Source of the DNA: Ziziphus jujuba | Lineage: Eukaryota; Streptophyta; Magnoliopsida; Rosales; Rhamnaceae | Assembly: GCF_031755915.1 (NCBI RefSeq) | Contig: NC_083385.1 | Span: 15,149,001 to 15,213,000, forward strand | Reading direction: 5' to 3' | DNA length: 64,000 bases | Shown here: in pieces, positions 1-12,800 of the stretch | Numbering within the stretch: the stretch's first letter is position 1 | Layout: each line of letters opens with the position of its first letter | Program-made: the position numbers and the translations under genes | The notes under the pieces: model-generated | Database searches by the model: none | Told to the model about the DNA's origin: nothing | Seen by the model: the letters and a program-made list of their open reading frames with translations, nothing else

Positions 1-1214
1 AGGTCAAGTAAGATTGGCATGGTTGTTATATCACTTATACTTGGAAGGTCGTAGATTAAAGATATCAAAGTAGAGAGAAATTGCTGTAAATAAAGAGTAG
101 TAGAATCTATGAAAAAAGAGAAAAAAAAAAAAGCAGTTACATGGACAAAATTATTATCAATTTATTTGACAAAATTAGAAATTGGACAAATCTGTAACAA
201 ATTGCAAAAACTAAATACTAACTTTTAAAAAGTTGAGAGACTAAATCGCAAAAGCATAAAAATCAAAAATATTAAACTACAATTAACCTTTATTTTAATT
301 ATGTCTTTAAAACAAATGTAAAGTATGTGATGCGACAATTTCATAAAATCAATATAATTAATATGCTGGAAAATTTATCTTTTTAAATTAAAAGTTCAAA
401 GAAAATGAATTAGTGTCATACCTCGTGCATTATTTAAATAGTGTTGCTATATTAGAAATATAAGGTTTAAAACAAACGAAAATTATGTGATGCGTGCGAC
501 ATTTTTATTAAATTAATATAATATGTAAGAAAATTTATCTTTATAAATAATTTGGAGAAAATTTCACCTTGTTAAATAGCTAAAAAATAGCTTAGAGATT
601 TATAGTATTTTTTTATTTTTTGTCAACATTACAACTAGAAAAGAAAGGATTTTAGCCAGGTTAAATTAAATTTGAATGTTACATAAATGTATTTTCAGTA
701 ATTTTATTTGTAAGATCTATGAGTTTTGAAGGATGTGAGATAAAAAATGATAAAATCAGTGAACAATATATTAGGATAGATTATGACGACTAAGGATAAC
801 TAATATAGTGCCACTAAGATAAGTGTGGATAGGTACGAGACATTGACAGACTATCTTATCAGCAAAGATCATTTAATATTCAACGCTATATTGATTGGGT
901 ATAGAACGGTGGTTGTTCAAATATAAAATATACACTTTCTTAACAACAAAAACTTTTCAAAGCGATTGGCCTAGAATGTTTGAATGAAAAATCCATATCA
1001 TTTGAAATGCAATGGACAAATTGAAAATAATATTGAAGAAGAGAGAGTGACGCATTTCATTATAAGTGAACCAAGTCTATGAATAGTAAATATAGTACCA
1101 ATTTAACATATAAGAAGCATAATACGAAGTCAGAGAAAGTTTAGGACAAAGGTATGAAAAACTATTAAAGACCTCGTACTCGTAGAATGCTTACTAACTA
1201 ATTATTACTCTTAG
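1..1214. other. Intergenic, no gene recognised
   Basis: This stretch holds no exon that I can recognise. It is AT-rich and contains one imperfect tandem duplication, listed separately. Homology to the lyase paralogue at 9,870-17,076 starts abruptly near 1,215, so the catalytic-domain exons expected here are absent rather than merely diverged. Confidence 0.6.
306..550. repeat. Two-copy imperfect tandem repeat, period about 161 bp
   Basis: Copies at about 306-390 and 467-550 share the words 'atgtgatgcg' and 'aaaatttatcttt' in the same order with similar spacing. The segment between them completes the period. No coding content is visible. Confidence 0.6.
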
Positions 1215-3469
1215 GAAATTTAAAGATGGAGAGGCTTGGAAAAAAGTTTTAGGGCCAGTTTCTATCTATCTTAACTCAGTTTCAGGCAATGAATCAAATA
1301 TTGAACATAAACTCTGGGAAAATGCTAAAGAGCAGGTATATTATATTGTAAATCAAGCTCTTCCTATATAAACAAATTTTCAATCCCTTGTGTTGAACTA
1401 TTTATGAAATCCTTTAATGGTTATTTTAGATGAAAGCAGAGGCTGAAAAATGGCCATACAATTTCACTCAATCTGAAGATTTCCCGTATATGGATCAAAG
1501 GGGTTCTGTTAATGGTCAATTATTAGTTTATGACAGGTATGCATTTATATACTTCCTATATTTGCATCATCATCATAATATATACATATTTATATAATTT
1601 CGCTACAAAAAATATCATTTTGTATGTTTTTATGTATGTTTAACGTCCCCTAATATATTGTTAGATGTGTAAATTAATTGATATTTAATTTATACTGTAT
1701 AATTTTATACACGTACAAACATGGTATATGATACTTTTTATAGTGAAACTATATATATATATATATATATGTACAAGTTGAAGCTATCCTAGACCCTGGA
1801 ATAAAATTAAAGTCAATGAATAGCCAATTAATATTAATAGGCAACCCCTTCAAAGGCTGATAAAAGTGTCTATAATCATTTATAAGTTGTTTCTGGATTG
1901 CAGGATCATAAAGAGTATTTTCATTTATGTATATATATATATATATATATATATAAAAGCATGTATGACTGACTAATTGCTTTTGGTTCAATTTAGATAC
2001 TTGAATGAGAGATTTATGACTTTGTCTGCTTATGTGGGGTTAGCACCACCTGGGGATAAGGGATCCTGGCAAATGGAAAGTAAGGTAATCTATTTTCTCC
2101 GAGCCAAACGACCCCCCTCTCTTTTCTTTTTTAATTGATGATTCTATAGATAATAATTAACTTGAATTTTTGTTGGTAATATAGTTGGCCTTGAAATTGT
2201 GTATGTTAATTTGTTTTTATGTGTACGCTTTTCAGGGGTATCAATTCTGGACTCAATCTGACCAGAAAGGGAATTTCTCAATTAAAAACATTCGACCGGG
2301 AAACTATAATTTATATGCTTATGTCCCTGGCATTATTGGGGACTACAAATATGATAATATTATTACAGTCCAACCAGGTGAAAAAAACTACTTCATCTAC
2401 CACCAATCTTCCATTTTGCCAAACCCAATTAGATTACTAGTTATTAACAAACCAATTTGGTTGCATTTGCTAACATTAATTTATTGAGTTCCCAAATGCA
2501 GGGTCCAATATCACATTGGACGTTCTTGTTTATGAACCACCAAGAAATGGTCCTACTCTTTGGGAAATTGGTATCCCTGATCGTACTGCTGCAGAGTTCT
2601 ACGTACCAGACCCCTATCCAAATCTCACAAACACTTTGTTCGATAGTAGTCCTAAAAACAAGTTGGGTTTTACTTCAAAAAATAAACCGTTTCCTTTATT
2701 TTCTCAATTAATTGCTTTTATTTTGCATAACTAGAGTAGTGTTTGGTTACAGGTTTAGGCAATACGGCTTGTGGGAACGGTACGCAGATTTTTATCCTAA
2801 TGAAGATCTCAGCTACACCATTGGTGTCAATGATTATAGAAAAGATTGGTTTTATGCTCAAGTCACAAGGTATTCCAACCTTGCTTCTCTCTATTTCTTA
2901 ATTTTGGAAATTCCGCCGATTTAATTTTCTAATCTTAGATTCTTGCATTAATTTATTAAATTGTGCTGCAGGAAAATTGGAGATGGCTCATATATAGCAA
3001 CCACGTGGCAGGTTAATTTCGAACTTAAAGATAGGCCCATCACAGGAGATTACACACTCCAACTAGCATTGGCAGCTGCCTCCTTCTCTGAATTGCAGGT
3101 ACATATATTAATTGCTGAAGAAAAAGTAAAACAGACTTTTTAATTAACAATATTATTAATTGTTAATAAGATTAAGTAATTAAAAAAAGCACACGTGATG
3201 GTAATTAATCAATTATATATAAGGTTCGGTTCAACGACGGTGAAGCCAGAATACCCCATTTTACAACAAGGCTAATTGGAAGGGACAATGCGATTGCAAG
3301 GCATGGTATCCATGGCTTGTACTGGTTTTACAGCATCAATGTTTCTAGCTTTTGGCTTCGACAAGGAAGCAACACCATTTTTCTCACTCAATCCAGAGCC
3401 ACAGACGCTTTTCAAGGAATTATGTATGATTATATCAGACTAGAAGGACCACCTCAAATCTCACTCTGA
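1215..3469 (+). pseudogene. Rhamnogalacturonate lyase, 5'-truncated copy (last 8 exons)
   Basis: This is a partial polysaccharide lyase family 4 gene. Exons read in one frame: 1215-1335 (5' edge truncated), 1430-1536, 1997-2084, 2236-2377, 2502-2661, 2753-2869, 2972-3098 and 3224-3469, with stop TGA at 3467. All introns are GT..AG and no stop or frameshift is seen. The encoded part covers the fibronectin-III-like domain (around 'GYQFWTQSD', 'GDYKYDN') and the C-terminal carbohydrate-binding-like domain ('PPRNGPTLWEIGIPDRTAAE', 'ARHGIHGLYWFYS', 'GIMYDYIRLEGPP'). The N-terminal catalytic domain is missing. Homology to the full gene begins inside its exon 9, so the break is not at a splice site. 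No start codon or promoter of its own is evident. It is probably a pseudogene, although the open exons suggest recent truncation or residual constraint. Confidence 0.85.
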
Positions 3470-5749
3470 CTTTGTTTCCAGGAGAGAAATTCTAGTTGTG
3501 GGAAGGAATTTTGCTCAAGGGTATAATAATTAGTAATGACCATGTGCGATAAGTGAAAAATATATTATATATAAATTAATATGTATGACTATATTATATA
3601 TGAGAAACAACAAAAACAGATTAGGCATGTAAATTGACAGGTAGCTAATTCCACGGTGGATAGTAATAAAAAATATAAAAAAAAAATCCGCGGTGGATAT
3701 AATTGACTACCACCAAACGTTGCCTTTTTTTATTAGCTAGTATTGTACGTTTTTTGGAAATTAAAATTGTTTATATATTCTTCATTATTGTTGATGTGCA
3801 CCGAGAACAACTATATATTATATTCCTAATAGAGAAAAGCAAATCAACTTGAAAACAATCAAAAAAAGCAACGCAACCCTTCGAAAAAGAATCCTCTGCT
3901 TCTAAAATATGGCATAATTGCCGACGTTAGTTTTCTATGCAATTTCAATTTATTTTGGCATTTTCCTTTACATATCAAAGATACTATTGAAATCAACAGA
4001 CATATTTGATCTAGTGAATGGAATGTTATCCGTAAAATAAAACATGACAAAAGTGATGAAAACAATCATGTGATTTCTCATGTAACTATCTTAATATCTT
4101 CAAACACTTTTCCAATTTTATATTTTCCTTCCAAAATGTATGTAGAAATGTTTTTTATTTTCTATTTTGCCTCCCTTTTAATGGTGCTTTACTTTTTTCA
4201 GTTTTAGAGACCTTTAATTTTAGTTTGATTTTACTATTAATTTTCAATCGAGACCTTCAATTTTTTTATCGATTTCAATATAGAACAAAAGATAAACAAA
4301 AGCTAACAAGAGGAACAGCAAGGCTTATTACCAATGTTAACTGTTGAGCCATGTTGGGGTTTACAACAAATTCAAAAACATGTATTGGAACACGTAAATT
4401 ATGAGCAAAATCCATCGTGACTCTCTTTGTTGTCTTTCCTATAAATTTAATCATAGAAGTGATCGTACGACTAAAAAATGACCATGGAAATAACGTACAG
4501 CCATGTATAACGAATATGATCGCACCTCATTGCATGTATAAAGTAGCAATAATTTATTGAAAATATATTTAGGTGTCGAATTCTAAAATGCTTTATTAAT
4601 TAATAATTTAGAACTGTTTGATAAGCAATAATATTCAGTAATTACCATATTAATAAATGTCAAACATAAATGTGAATTACGTTGCCAACAAATCAAAAAT
4701 ATATGTTATTGTAGGGATAGTATTGTTAACTGAAATTTCGATTGTTTAAAGCCATTCCTTTATTTGGGTACAGTTCGAGTCATACTGCAATCATGCATAA
4801 AATGCTTACCAATTAATTAAAATTTAATAGCTTCAATTTCTACTATTATTATAAAACTTGATTGGCTAATATTAATTTAATTTTTTATTATTATTATTTT
4901 AAGATAAGTTGATTGGCTAATTATATATATAGATATAGATATAGATATAGATATAGATATAGATATATAAACGAATGTGTCACATAAGGAGACAAAAAAG
5001 AAAAAAAAAAAGAAAAAAAAAAGAAAAGAAAAAGAAGCCCAAGTGCTAGTTTAGTTTTCGTTTCCCATTTTGTTTGCACCAACAAAATAATAATAATAAT
5101 AATAATAATAGTGTTCCATTTTATCCTCCATGGTTTCCGAAACGTATGGAACTTAACGACATCAAACATCAATTAGTTTTTTTTTTTTTTTTTTGGCCCT
5201 AGCATCTTTAAGATTATGACCACAACTACCTTATCTAAAATCCACAAGTTCGACATGTATGAATAATAAATTAAGATATATTTGGTATAATGTTCCATCA
5301 ACCTTATTTATTTCTTCCTTTTCTTCAAAAAAAAAAAAAAATTGTTTTCTTCCTTAGTATATGGGGGCATCTGGAGAATATGTCAAATAATATTTTTATC
5401 AAACATTTTATAGTAACTAATTTGGAAAATATTTCCTTTATCTTTGTGATTAGTATTACATATTCTTTGATTTATATGTGAGAAAAATAACTTCAATACA
5501 TCAAACAGAGATTAATAACTTCAATACATTAAACAGAGATTAACTTATTAAAATGGACATCAAATGAGGGAGGGTCATTTGATAATCCCTTCACACTTAC
5601 ACATGTAAAATGATGAGTTCAAGATATCAAGGAATAATGCAAAATTATTGTAATTAAAGAAAATAAAAAAATTACTAGAAATGGAATTTATAACTAATGT
5701 GTGATTTTATCTGTGAAAAACGTAAATAATATAGAAAAATAATAAGCTC
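3470..5749. other. Intergenic, simple repeats only
   Basis: Nothing gene-like is recognised. The region contains an (agatat)n array, an (aat)n run near 5,086-5,110 and a T18 tract near 5,178 followed by 'ggccct'. Short open frames on either strand here are made of repeat-encoded residues and have no recognisable domain. Confidence 0.6.
4931..4968. repeat. (AGATAT)n microsatellite
   Basis: About six perfect hexamer units follow a short (ta)n run. Confidence 0.9.
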
Positions 5750-6331
5750 AGAGCTACCGAGCAGTGAGCATAGCGCAATAGGGAAGAAATTTGAGTCAGA
5801 GCACAGAAACTCAAATTTTGCAAGATAAAAGTAAAAATTCGACTAGAAAGACCATTATATATATACACACGCATATACAAAATCCAAAACTAAAAATTGT
5901 TTCCACGACGTGCTATGTAAATTAGTATTTCCTTATACAAGTTCCAGAAAAAAGATTAATATTTGTCTGTTGCTTCCTTATAGTCAGGCACAACGTGTAT
6001 GCCATATTTTAACAAGTTTTAATGTAAAAAGTTCAATTTGTTATCACTCGTGCAACAGATGTCCGTATTTGTTTATTATCTTGGCATTGATATTTGATAT
6101 ATATATATATATATATATCTATATATTTATATATATTTTTTCTAACCTTCATTTTATTCTTTGATTTGTCTACGAAAAACATTTATATAAAAATAATAAA
6201 TATATATGTATATATATAAACAAAATGCAAGTTTTTTTGAAGAGGTTATGATGTTATTGTTTCATTTTGCTTTAATTTGCTTTAGAACGAAATTGTCTCT
6301 CAATTATTAGACTATAACCAAATCATCTTAC

Positions 6332-6362
<31 letters not shown>

Positions 6363-7069
6363 CATATAGCATATATATATATATATATAGCAACTATGCT
6401 ACGCAACAAAACCAGAATTAATTTATATATATCAGACAAACATCTCAAATACTGCAAGTTCTCACTTTAATTTATTTATAAATTTTAAAATTATTCTGGT
6501 AAGGATTTAAAGTTTTCTCTTTATAATTTAGTAATTATATATGACCATAATTATAAGAGTGCACATTTTTTTTAAGCTTATAAGTGCGCACTTGGCAGAA
6601 CTTTTATGCGCACACTTTCTTTTTTATTTATTTATTTATTTTATTTTATTTTTGCTAAAAACTAGGTCAAATTGGCTTTATTTATTACCCAAAGAAAAAG
6701 TTGTAAAAAGGTAATTTCGCCTATAATTACCAAAAGTTTAGAATAATTCTATCTATACTAACAAAATATGCTAACTGCATTTTAATTCATACACATATAT
6801 TTTAAAATTTATTTTTAGTAGTTGCACCAATAATTTATAACTATTTTATTTTTAATGATTTAAAATTAAACCTACATACACTACAATTCATAATTTCCTT
6901 CAATACCTTTAGGCTTTATATAGATGTCAGAAATATAGAAGTTAAAAAAATATATATAAAATATAAAAAAAAAAGGGGAAAAAATGAGAAAAATAAAAAA
7001 TAAAAAAAAATTCGAATTTTCCTTATATTCGGTTTAGCAAGTTATAAGAGAAAAAAAAAAATTCTACAT

Positions 7070-7290
7070 GTAGTCTTCACGAACATGAAAGAGAGATTCA
7101 GAGGAGAGAGAAAGAGAGAGAGAGAGAAGAGAGAAAGAAAAAAGAGTAGAGAGATGGTTAAAGAGAGTTATAGAGAGGTGAGGGAGAGAAGAGAGAGAGT
7201 AATAAGAGAGGAGAGGACCACAATAGAGAAGAGAGATATAGAGGGGACATAACATTAGAAGAAAGACCACATAGGGAGATAGATAGATAG
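7070..7290. repeat. Purine-rich GA tract
   Basis: About 200 bp of almost uninterrupted GA/GAGA-rich sequence on the + strand lies inside the relic intron 1. Open frames on the minus strand here are Leu/Ser repeats and are not taken as genes. Confidence 0.8.
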
Positions 7291-7851
7291 AGAGAAGTGA
7301 AATAATATATGTAGTATATTTATTAATATATTTTTTTAATACTTAACACTATTTAAAATATTTTATTGGTAAATATTGTTGAAATATTAAAAATTCATTA
7401 AAATTGTAGTACAATTAATATATTTTATAGTGTAAATAAAATTTGAACAAAAGTTTATCATTTCCAGAGACATGGAAAGCGACCGATTTCTTCTAATAGT
7501 ACAATTTCTCCATCCCAATGTAAAAATGAAAAAGAAAAAGAAAACTACCAAGTTGATAGGAATTTAATAAAATAATTGTTGGTTTCTATGGACAGCCTAG
7601 AGATAATAACTACTTTGTTTTTTGTTTTTTTTTTTTTTTGGGTAAAAAATTCATATTTTGAATCCCCATAATCCCAGATATATATATATATATATTAAAA
7701 AAAAAAAAAAAGATCTCTATGATAATTCCACCACCTAATTGATGAAAAATTGAACATCTCTATGTAAACTGAATATGACAACGTGACCACCTTCTTCATT
7801 TGCATTTCCAATATTCTATGGTTGAGGTCATGGAAAATACTATTCATGTTG

Positions 7852-7976
7852 TCTTTTCTTTTTTATTTGGGTTACAATAATTTTCTACTTTAAAAAGGAG
7901 GGAGATAATGTTTTGAATCCATGACCTTATAATATGAGTGTAAGAGACTTATCATTAGACCACTTAACCTTTCTTG
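7852..7976 (-). mobile_element. tRNA-derived SINE-like insertion with 13-bp target duplication
   Basis: The element is about 125 bp and is flanked by perfect 13-bp direct repeats 'actattcatgttg' at 7839-7851 and 7977-7989. The paralogous intron in the full lyase gene (about 11,113-11,130) has that 13-mer once and no insert, so it is an empty site. Read on the minus strand, the body has a tRNA-like head (about 7948-7969, 'ggttaagtggtctaatgat'), a B-box-like stretch (7911-7926, 'ggtcatggattcaaaa') and a 3' end '..ttgtaaccc' followed by an A-rich tail. Promoter boxes were judged by eye. The boundaries are secure because of the empty-site comparison. Confidence 0.8.
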
Positions 7977-8170
7977 ACTATTCATGTTGCTCTTTCTATA
8001 GTTGTGGCTTTGTGATTTTTTTTCCCTTTTTTTATTTTTTTTATGTATATATTTTTTTCAGAAGAGTTCTTATGAGTATCAGTCACCAACAACGCCCAAT
8101 GACTGAGCAAACTCATCACAAGGTTAAATGCTTTGGCCCACTCCCTAGCTCTTTCTCTTATCCTTGAGTA

Positions 8171-9869
8171 AACTCCTCATGCAGATGATGTAGATATATT
8201 TTTCATTTTTGAGTATCAAGATTTGGCATTTATGCTTACACACGAAATATATTTAAATTATCCATCTATGGAGTTTTTATTTATTAAAATATATAATTTA
8301 TAGTCCAAATGTATGAAAGCCAAAATAAAGATGATTTGCTGTATGTGTCCAAATATATTAGAAATTGGATTACTTTATATACCAATAAAATCTCTCTTTG
8401 ATTACAATTTAAAATAACGAACAACCTAAAATTGTTTACATTCATTTTATTGCACGAATAAATATAAGTTTTTTAAAGTAAAGCAAACTATAGCACGTAT
8501 TCACATATAGTATATTATGAATTTTAATATTTATTTCATTATTCAAGTATAAGTATAAAAATAAGCTCTTTACTTCTTAGCAACGTCAAAATCCTTTAGA
8601 CTATATTTAGAGTTTGAAAAAGAAAAAGAAAGGTATGCAGTTACATGATTTAATTTTTATTATTTTGTTAAAATAATATAGACAAAAATAATATATAAAA
8701 TATAAAATAAAAGTAAGAATATAATATAAAATAATATGTAATAAAGTTTCCCTTTTTTTCCCTTTTTTTTTTTCTTTCTTGAATGAATTTTGAGCTCCAA
8801 ACTTGTAATCATGACAATCATAATTTTCTTTTTATGTCAAATAAGGAATAATGAATATAAATATATGGCCATGATAGTTAGAATATTTGATCAATTAGGA
8901 TACTTATTTAATATATAATATATTGCCCAAAAAAAAAGCCTAATATCTAAGATAACATAAGTAAATTTTCACATTTATTTATCATAAAATAAATAATAAT
9001 GATAATAATTGGAGGGGAAGAAGTAGGGACCATAAGTAGAAGAGCAATAAATGCTACCCTTAAAAGATACAGAAATATCAAAAATATATAATGAAAATTT
9101 TGTAACATGCCCATAGACTGAGCTGTGAGAAGAGCAATAGTGGAAGAAATTTGGTGAGAGCATAGAAACAGATCAATTTTGCAAGAAGTCCTCCGAAACT
9201 TTATCAACCTTTCCCAACTAGTTGGGAAAAAAAAAAAAATCAAAGAAAGTTATATTTTATATGAAAACTTCGAATCTGAATCTGAATTTATTACTTCTTG
9301 GCTGATATATAAAGTATAAATCGACAACGAATACTTAATTTAAATAACAGCTTTCTGCCTTTTAACCGTTATATATATGTACATTAATTAATACCCAGGT
9401 CAACAGAAACTCGTTTCCAACGACGTGCTACAAAAATAACTATTTCGTTGACAAGCTCTACAAAAAGGTCAGCTTTGGTCTCTCTAAATTATTATTAATA
9501 TTAGTAGGCACAACGTGTTTGCCACATTTAATTTACAAGTTTTCGTATATAAAGTTCAATTTATTATTGCCAATTAAAAGAAGTACTAATTTTCTTTCAA
9601 CCAAAAATTAAAAAAAAAATTAAAAAAAAAGAAAGGAAAAAAGTACTAAATTAATATATATATATATATATATATATCCTGTGCTACATATTACCGTATT
9701 TGTTTATCTTCGACTTGCTGTTTAATATATATATATATATATATATATTTCCATTTTCGTAACTTTCTTTCATATTCTTGTCTTTGAAAAACATATACAA
9801 GCCAAAACCAAGTTTTGTTTCAACTAAATGCATGCAAGATTTGCAGACTAACTATACCATCAACGATTA
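8171..9869. other. Intergenic and upstream region of the full lyase gene
   Basis: No gene is recognised. The part from about 9,110 to 9,869 is the likely promoter and 5' leader of the lyase gene, because the same block is conserved in the relic upstream (about 5,750-6,240). It contains two (ta)n runs (about 9,655-9,678 and 9,726-9,749). I cannot assign a TATA box with confidence because of those runs. Confidence 0.5.
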
Positions 9870-12800
9870 ATGGAGAAGGTAGAAGTACTATGGCAGATGC
9901 AACGACGCCGTTGGCTGCTTGGGATGTTAGCAATGGCTGTTGTAGGAGTGCCTCTCGTCCTACTTGGTGGTTGTTCTGAGAATATCGTAATCAGGTTCTT
10001 CCTTTTATTATTATTATTATTATTATTTTCCCTTCATTTTACGTATCTTTTCCATTGATAAACATGAGAAATGAGTTCTTTAAGAATTTACGCAAAGAGA
10101 CAAATTAAAACAAGTATTTCTTCATTAAGCCATAACCCAGAACACAAATAAAATCAGAACTATATTAAACAGAGACGTCTCAATCCTGCAAGTTTTTCCA
10201 CTTTATTTGTTAGTTTTTTCAAAAGTGTGTTGGTAAAGAATCAAAGTTTCACTTCATTTAGCATGATCATTAGTGTGCACTGTGCAATCAGTATTTATGC
10301 ACATCCCAGCAATTAAAGTCGTAATCAGATAATTTCACCTCTAGCAGCTCATAAAAGTTAGAATATAAAATAATTGGAAAATTAAGTTTGATTTCCTCAG
10401 TGTTGTTTTGGTAACATTTAGGTATTTATTTTTGGTTTTCTTTTTTTATTTTTTTAAAGTTTTATTTTAATTGTGTATAATTAATTGGATTGTACTTTAA
10501 AGTATAATTAGTTTTTTTTATATAATTAAATTAAACTGTTTATCATTCATGCATGCATTTTTTATTTCGCAAACCAAGAAAAAAACCAAAAAAATATGAA
10601 AACAAGTCCGGTTTGGCCTTGTTTTTTATTTTTATTTTTTATTTTCAAAATAAGAAACAAAAAACAATTTTGTATTATTTTAAAAAATCTCTTATGATGG
10701 TCTTGGGTATCAGGTCTATTTAGGTGCTTCAAGCGTTTAATGTATTGGGTACATTTGGGTGGTTTTAGGCCCTGGTTCCATTCGGACAACCCTCAGACAT
10801 CGAGCCTATTTGGTGTTTTCGGACCAAACCCCATGCAAGTGGTCACAAGCTCCAATCCCGTTCAAGTGGTTTTGGATTTAAATTTTGCTAGGTGATATCA
10901 AATTGGTGGTTTGAATGTTATTGTGTTAAAATTGTTTCTAGGGAATAATTTTTCAGATTTAGGCAATAACTTTATATTTCTCAAACCAAGAAAAAACAAA
11001 AAATGAAAACATAAAGGTTACCAAACAAGCTTTTTTTATATAAAGGATAACCTTAATTTTGACCACCTTCTTAACTTGAAATTCTATTGTGAAATGAGAT
11101 TGTGGAAAACTATTCATGTTGCTCTTTTTATGATTGTGGCCTTATGAGAGTACGTATTCATACGAGAATTTTTATTTTTCAGAAGAGTTCTTGGAAGCAT
11201 TAGTCACCAACAAGGCCTTGAAGTCAGACAAACTCCTCATCAGGTAAAATTCTTTGGCACTCTGATCCCTAGCTCTTTCAAATACCTTTCCTCTTAATTT
11301 CCATAAATTTTCTATAAGTTTGAATCAGATTTTAGGATTAATTGCATTTTTATATCCTATATATTGTGCTAATTGCACAACAAATTTTTGAAATTTAAAA
11401 CATTTCAAATCGAATTTTTAATTTACAATTTGTTTCACATTAATTTAATTCACAAATTGATTCTCAAATTAATTAACAAAAAAATTTAAAATTGAAAAAA
11501 TTAACTAAATTCTCATCTACAAACAAGACGAGAAAAAAAAATTTGACTAATGAAAAAAAAAGTCAATTTTTTCAATTTTTAAACTTTTTGTTAGCAATTG
11601 TCTGCTGTTATTGAAGATATATTTGTTTATTTGAGCAACCTGTACTTTTGGAAAGTTAATTATGTTTGCAAGGGAGCAAAATCAAGCATCTTATTGGATT
11701 GTTCAAGCTGGCCAAAATAAAGATCTTTCTGTTAAGTGGGATTTTGTTCTGCTTTCAGTTCTTAGAGACATTTTAGCGGCTGACATCAATGGATTGATGT
11801 ATTCTGGTTTTGTTAAATGAGATTTTTTTTTTGTTTTTCATTTTAACTAAAAAATAGTTATTAATTTGAGAATTGAAGTAAATCTAAAATAAATTGTAAA
11901 TTGAAAAATTAATATAAAAAAGTTTTAAATTTAGATATTTAATATGCAATTCGACTAAAATAAAATTAACCACGCTAGGTTTTAATAAAGATGGAATATT
12001 TTCTAACTAAAATATTTGGGAGATTCAGGTTGTGATGGATAATGGGCTTGTTCAACTCACTTTTTCGAAACCAGGAGGCGATTTAGTTGGAATCAAATAC
12101 AATGGAATTAATAATTTGCTTGCCATTCATAATCACGAAAATGACAGAGGGTAAGTACGTAGGTCAGCATATATTTAGTTTTTTCCTTTTATTTTTTAAT
12201 TGTTACTAATATTTTCTTGAAATGGCATTTGTTATTATATAATCTGCATATTTCATGATTAAGTTGCATTTAATTAAAATAAATAATGAACAAATTATTA
12301 TATTATTGTAGATACTGGGATGTTGTGTGGAGGACTCCAGAAAAAACTGGCCTTAGTGACAGGTGACCTCATAAATAAATTAATATATGTTTATATATCT
12401 ATATCTATATATATATAGTTAGAACACAGTAAGTTTGATTTATTAAAATTGAAACGTTTTGCAGATTGCAAGGAACAAAATTTAAGATTGTAAAAGAAGA
12501 TGAGAACCAAGTAGAAATTTCTTTCAGAAAATCGTGGAACGTTTCCTATGACGGTACCTCAATTCCCATAAATGTGGACAAAAGGTTCAGTTATTATCAA
12601 CCTTCTCTAAAACTGATCTTTGAATTTTGGGGGAAAAAAATAATAATAAAAAAGAAACTTTCAATTTCAAAATTTTGCAAATTAACTAAAATAAGATGAA
12701 ATATGTGAAAAATGAAAATTTCAGGTACATAATACTGAGAGGCTATTCTGGGTTTTACAAGTACGCTGTCTTTGACCGCCTTGATGGATGGCCAGCAATG

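Larger units (their letters stand above)
5750..8170 (+). pseudogene. Rhamnogalacturonate lyase relic: 5' region and orphan exon 2
   Basis: Collinear similarity to the 5' end of the full lyase gene is visible. About 5,755-6,240 matches the upstream region at 9,110-9,820 (shared 'cacaacgtgt', 'ccgtatttgttta', 'caacagatgtcc'-type context). About 6,400-6,600 matches intron 1 just after exon 1, and 7,770-8,160 matches the end of intron 1 through the start of intron 2. Exon 2 survives at 8062-8122 with exactly the 61-bp length of the functional exon, an AG acceptor, a GT donor and an open frame containing 'RVLMSISHQQ'. Exon 1, with the start codon and signal anchor, is not found between 6,240 and 6,400. 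Exons 3 onward are absent after 8,160. It cannot encode a lyase. Confidence 0.8.
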
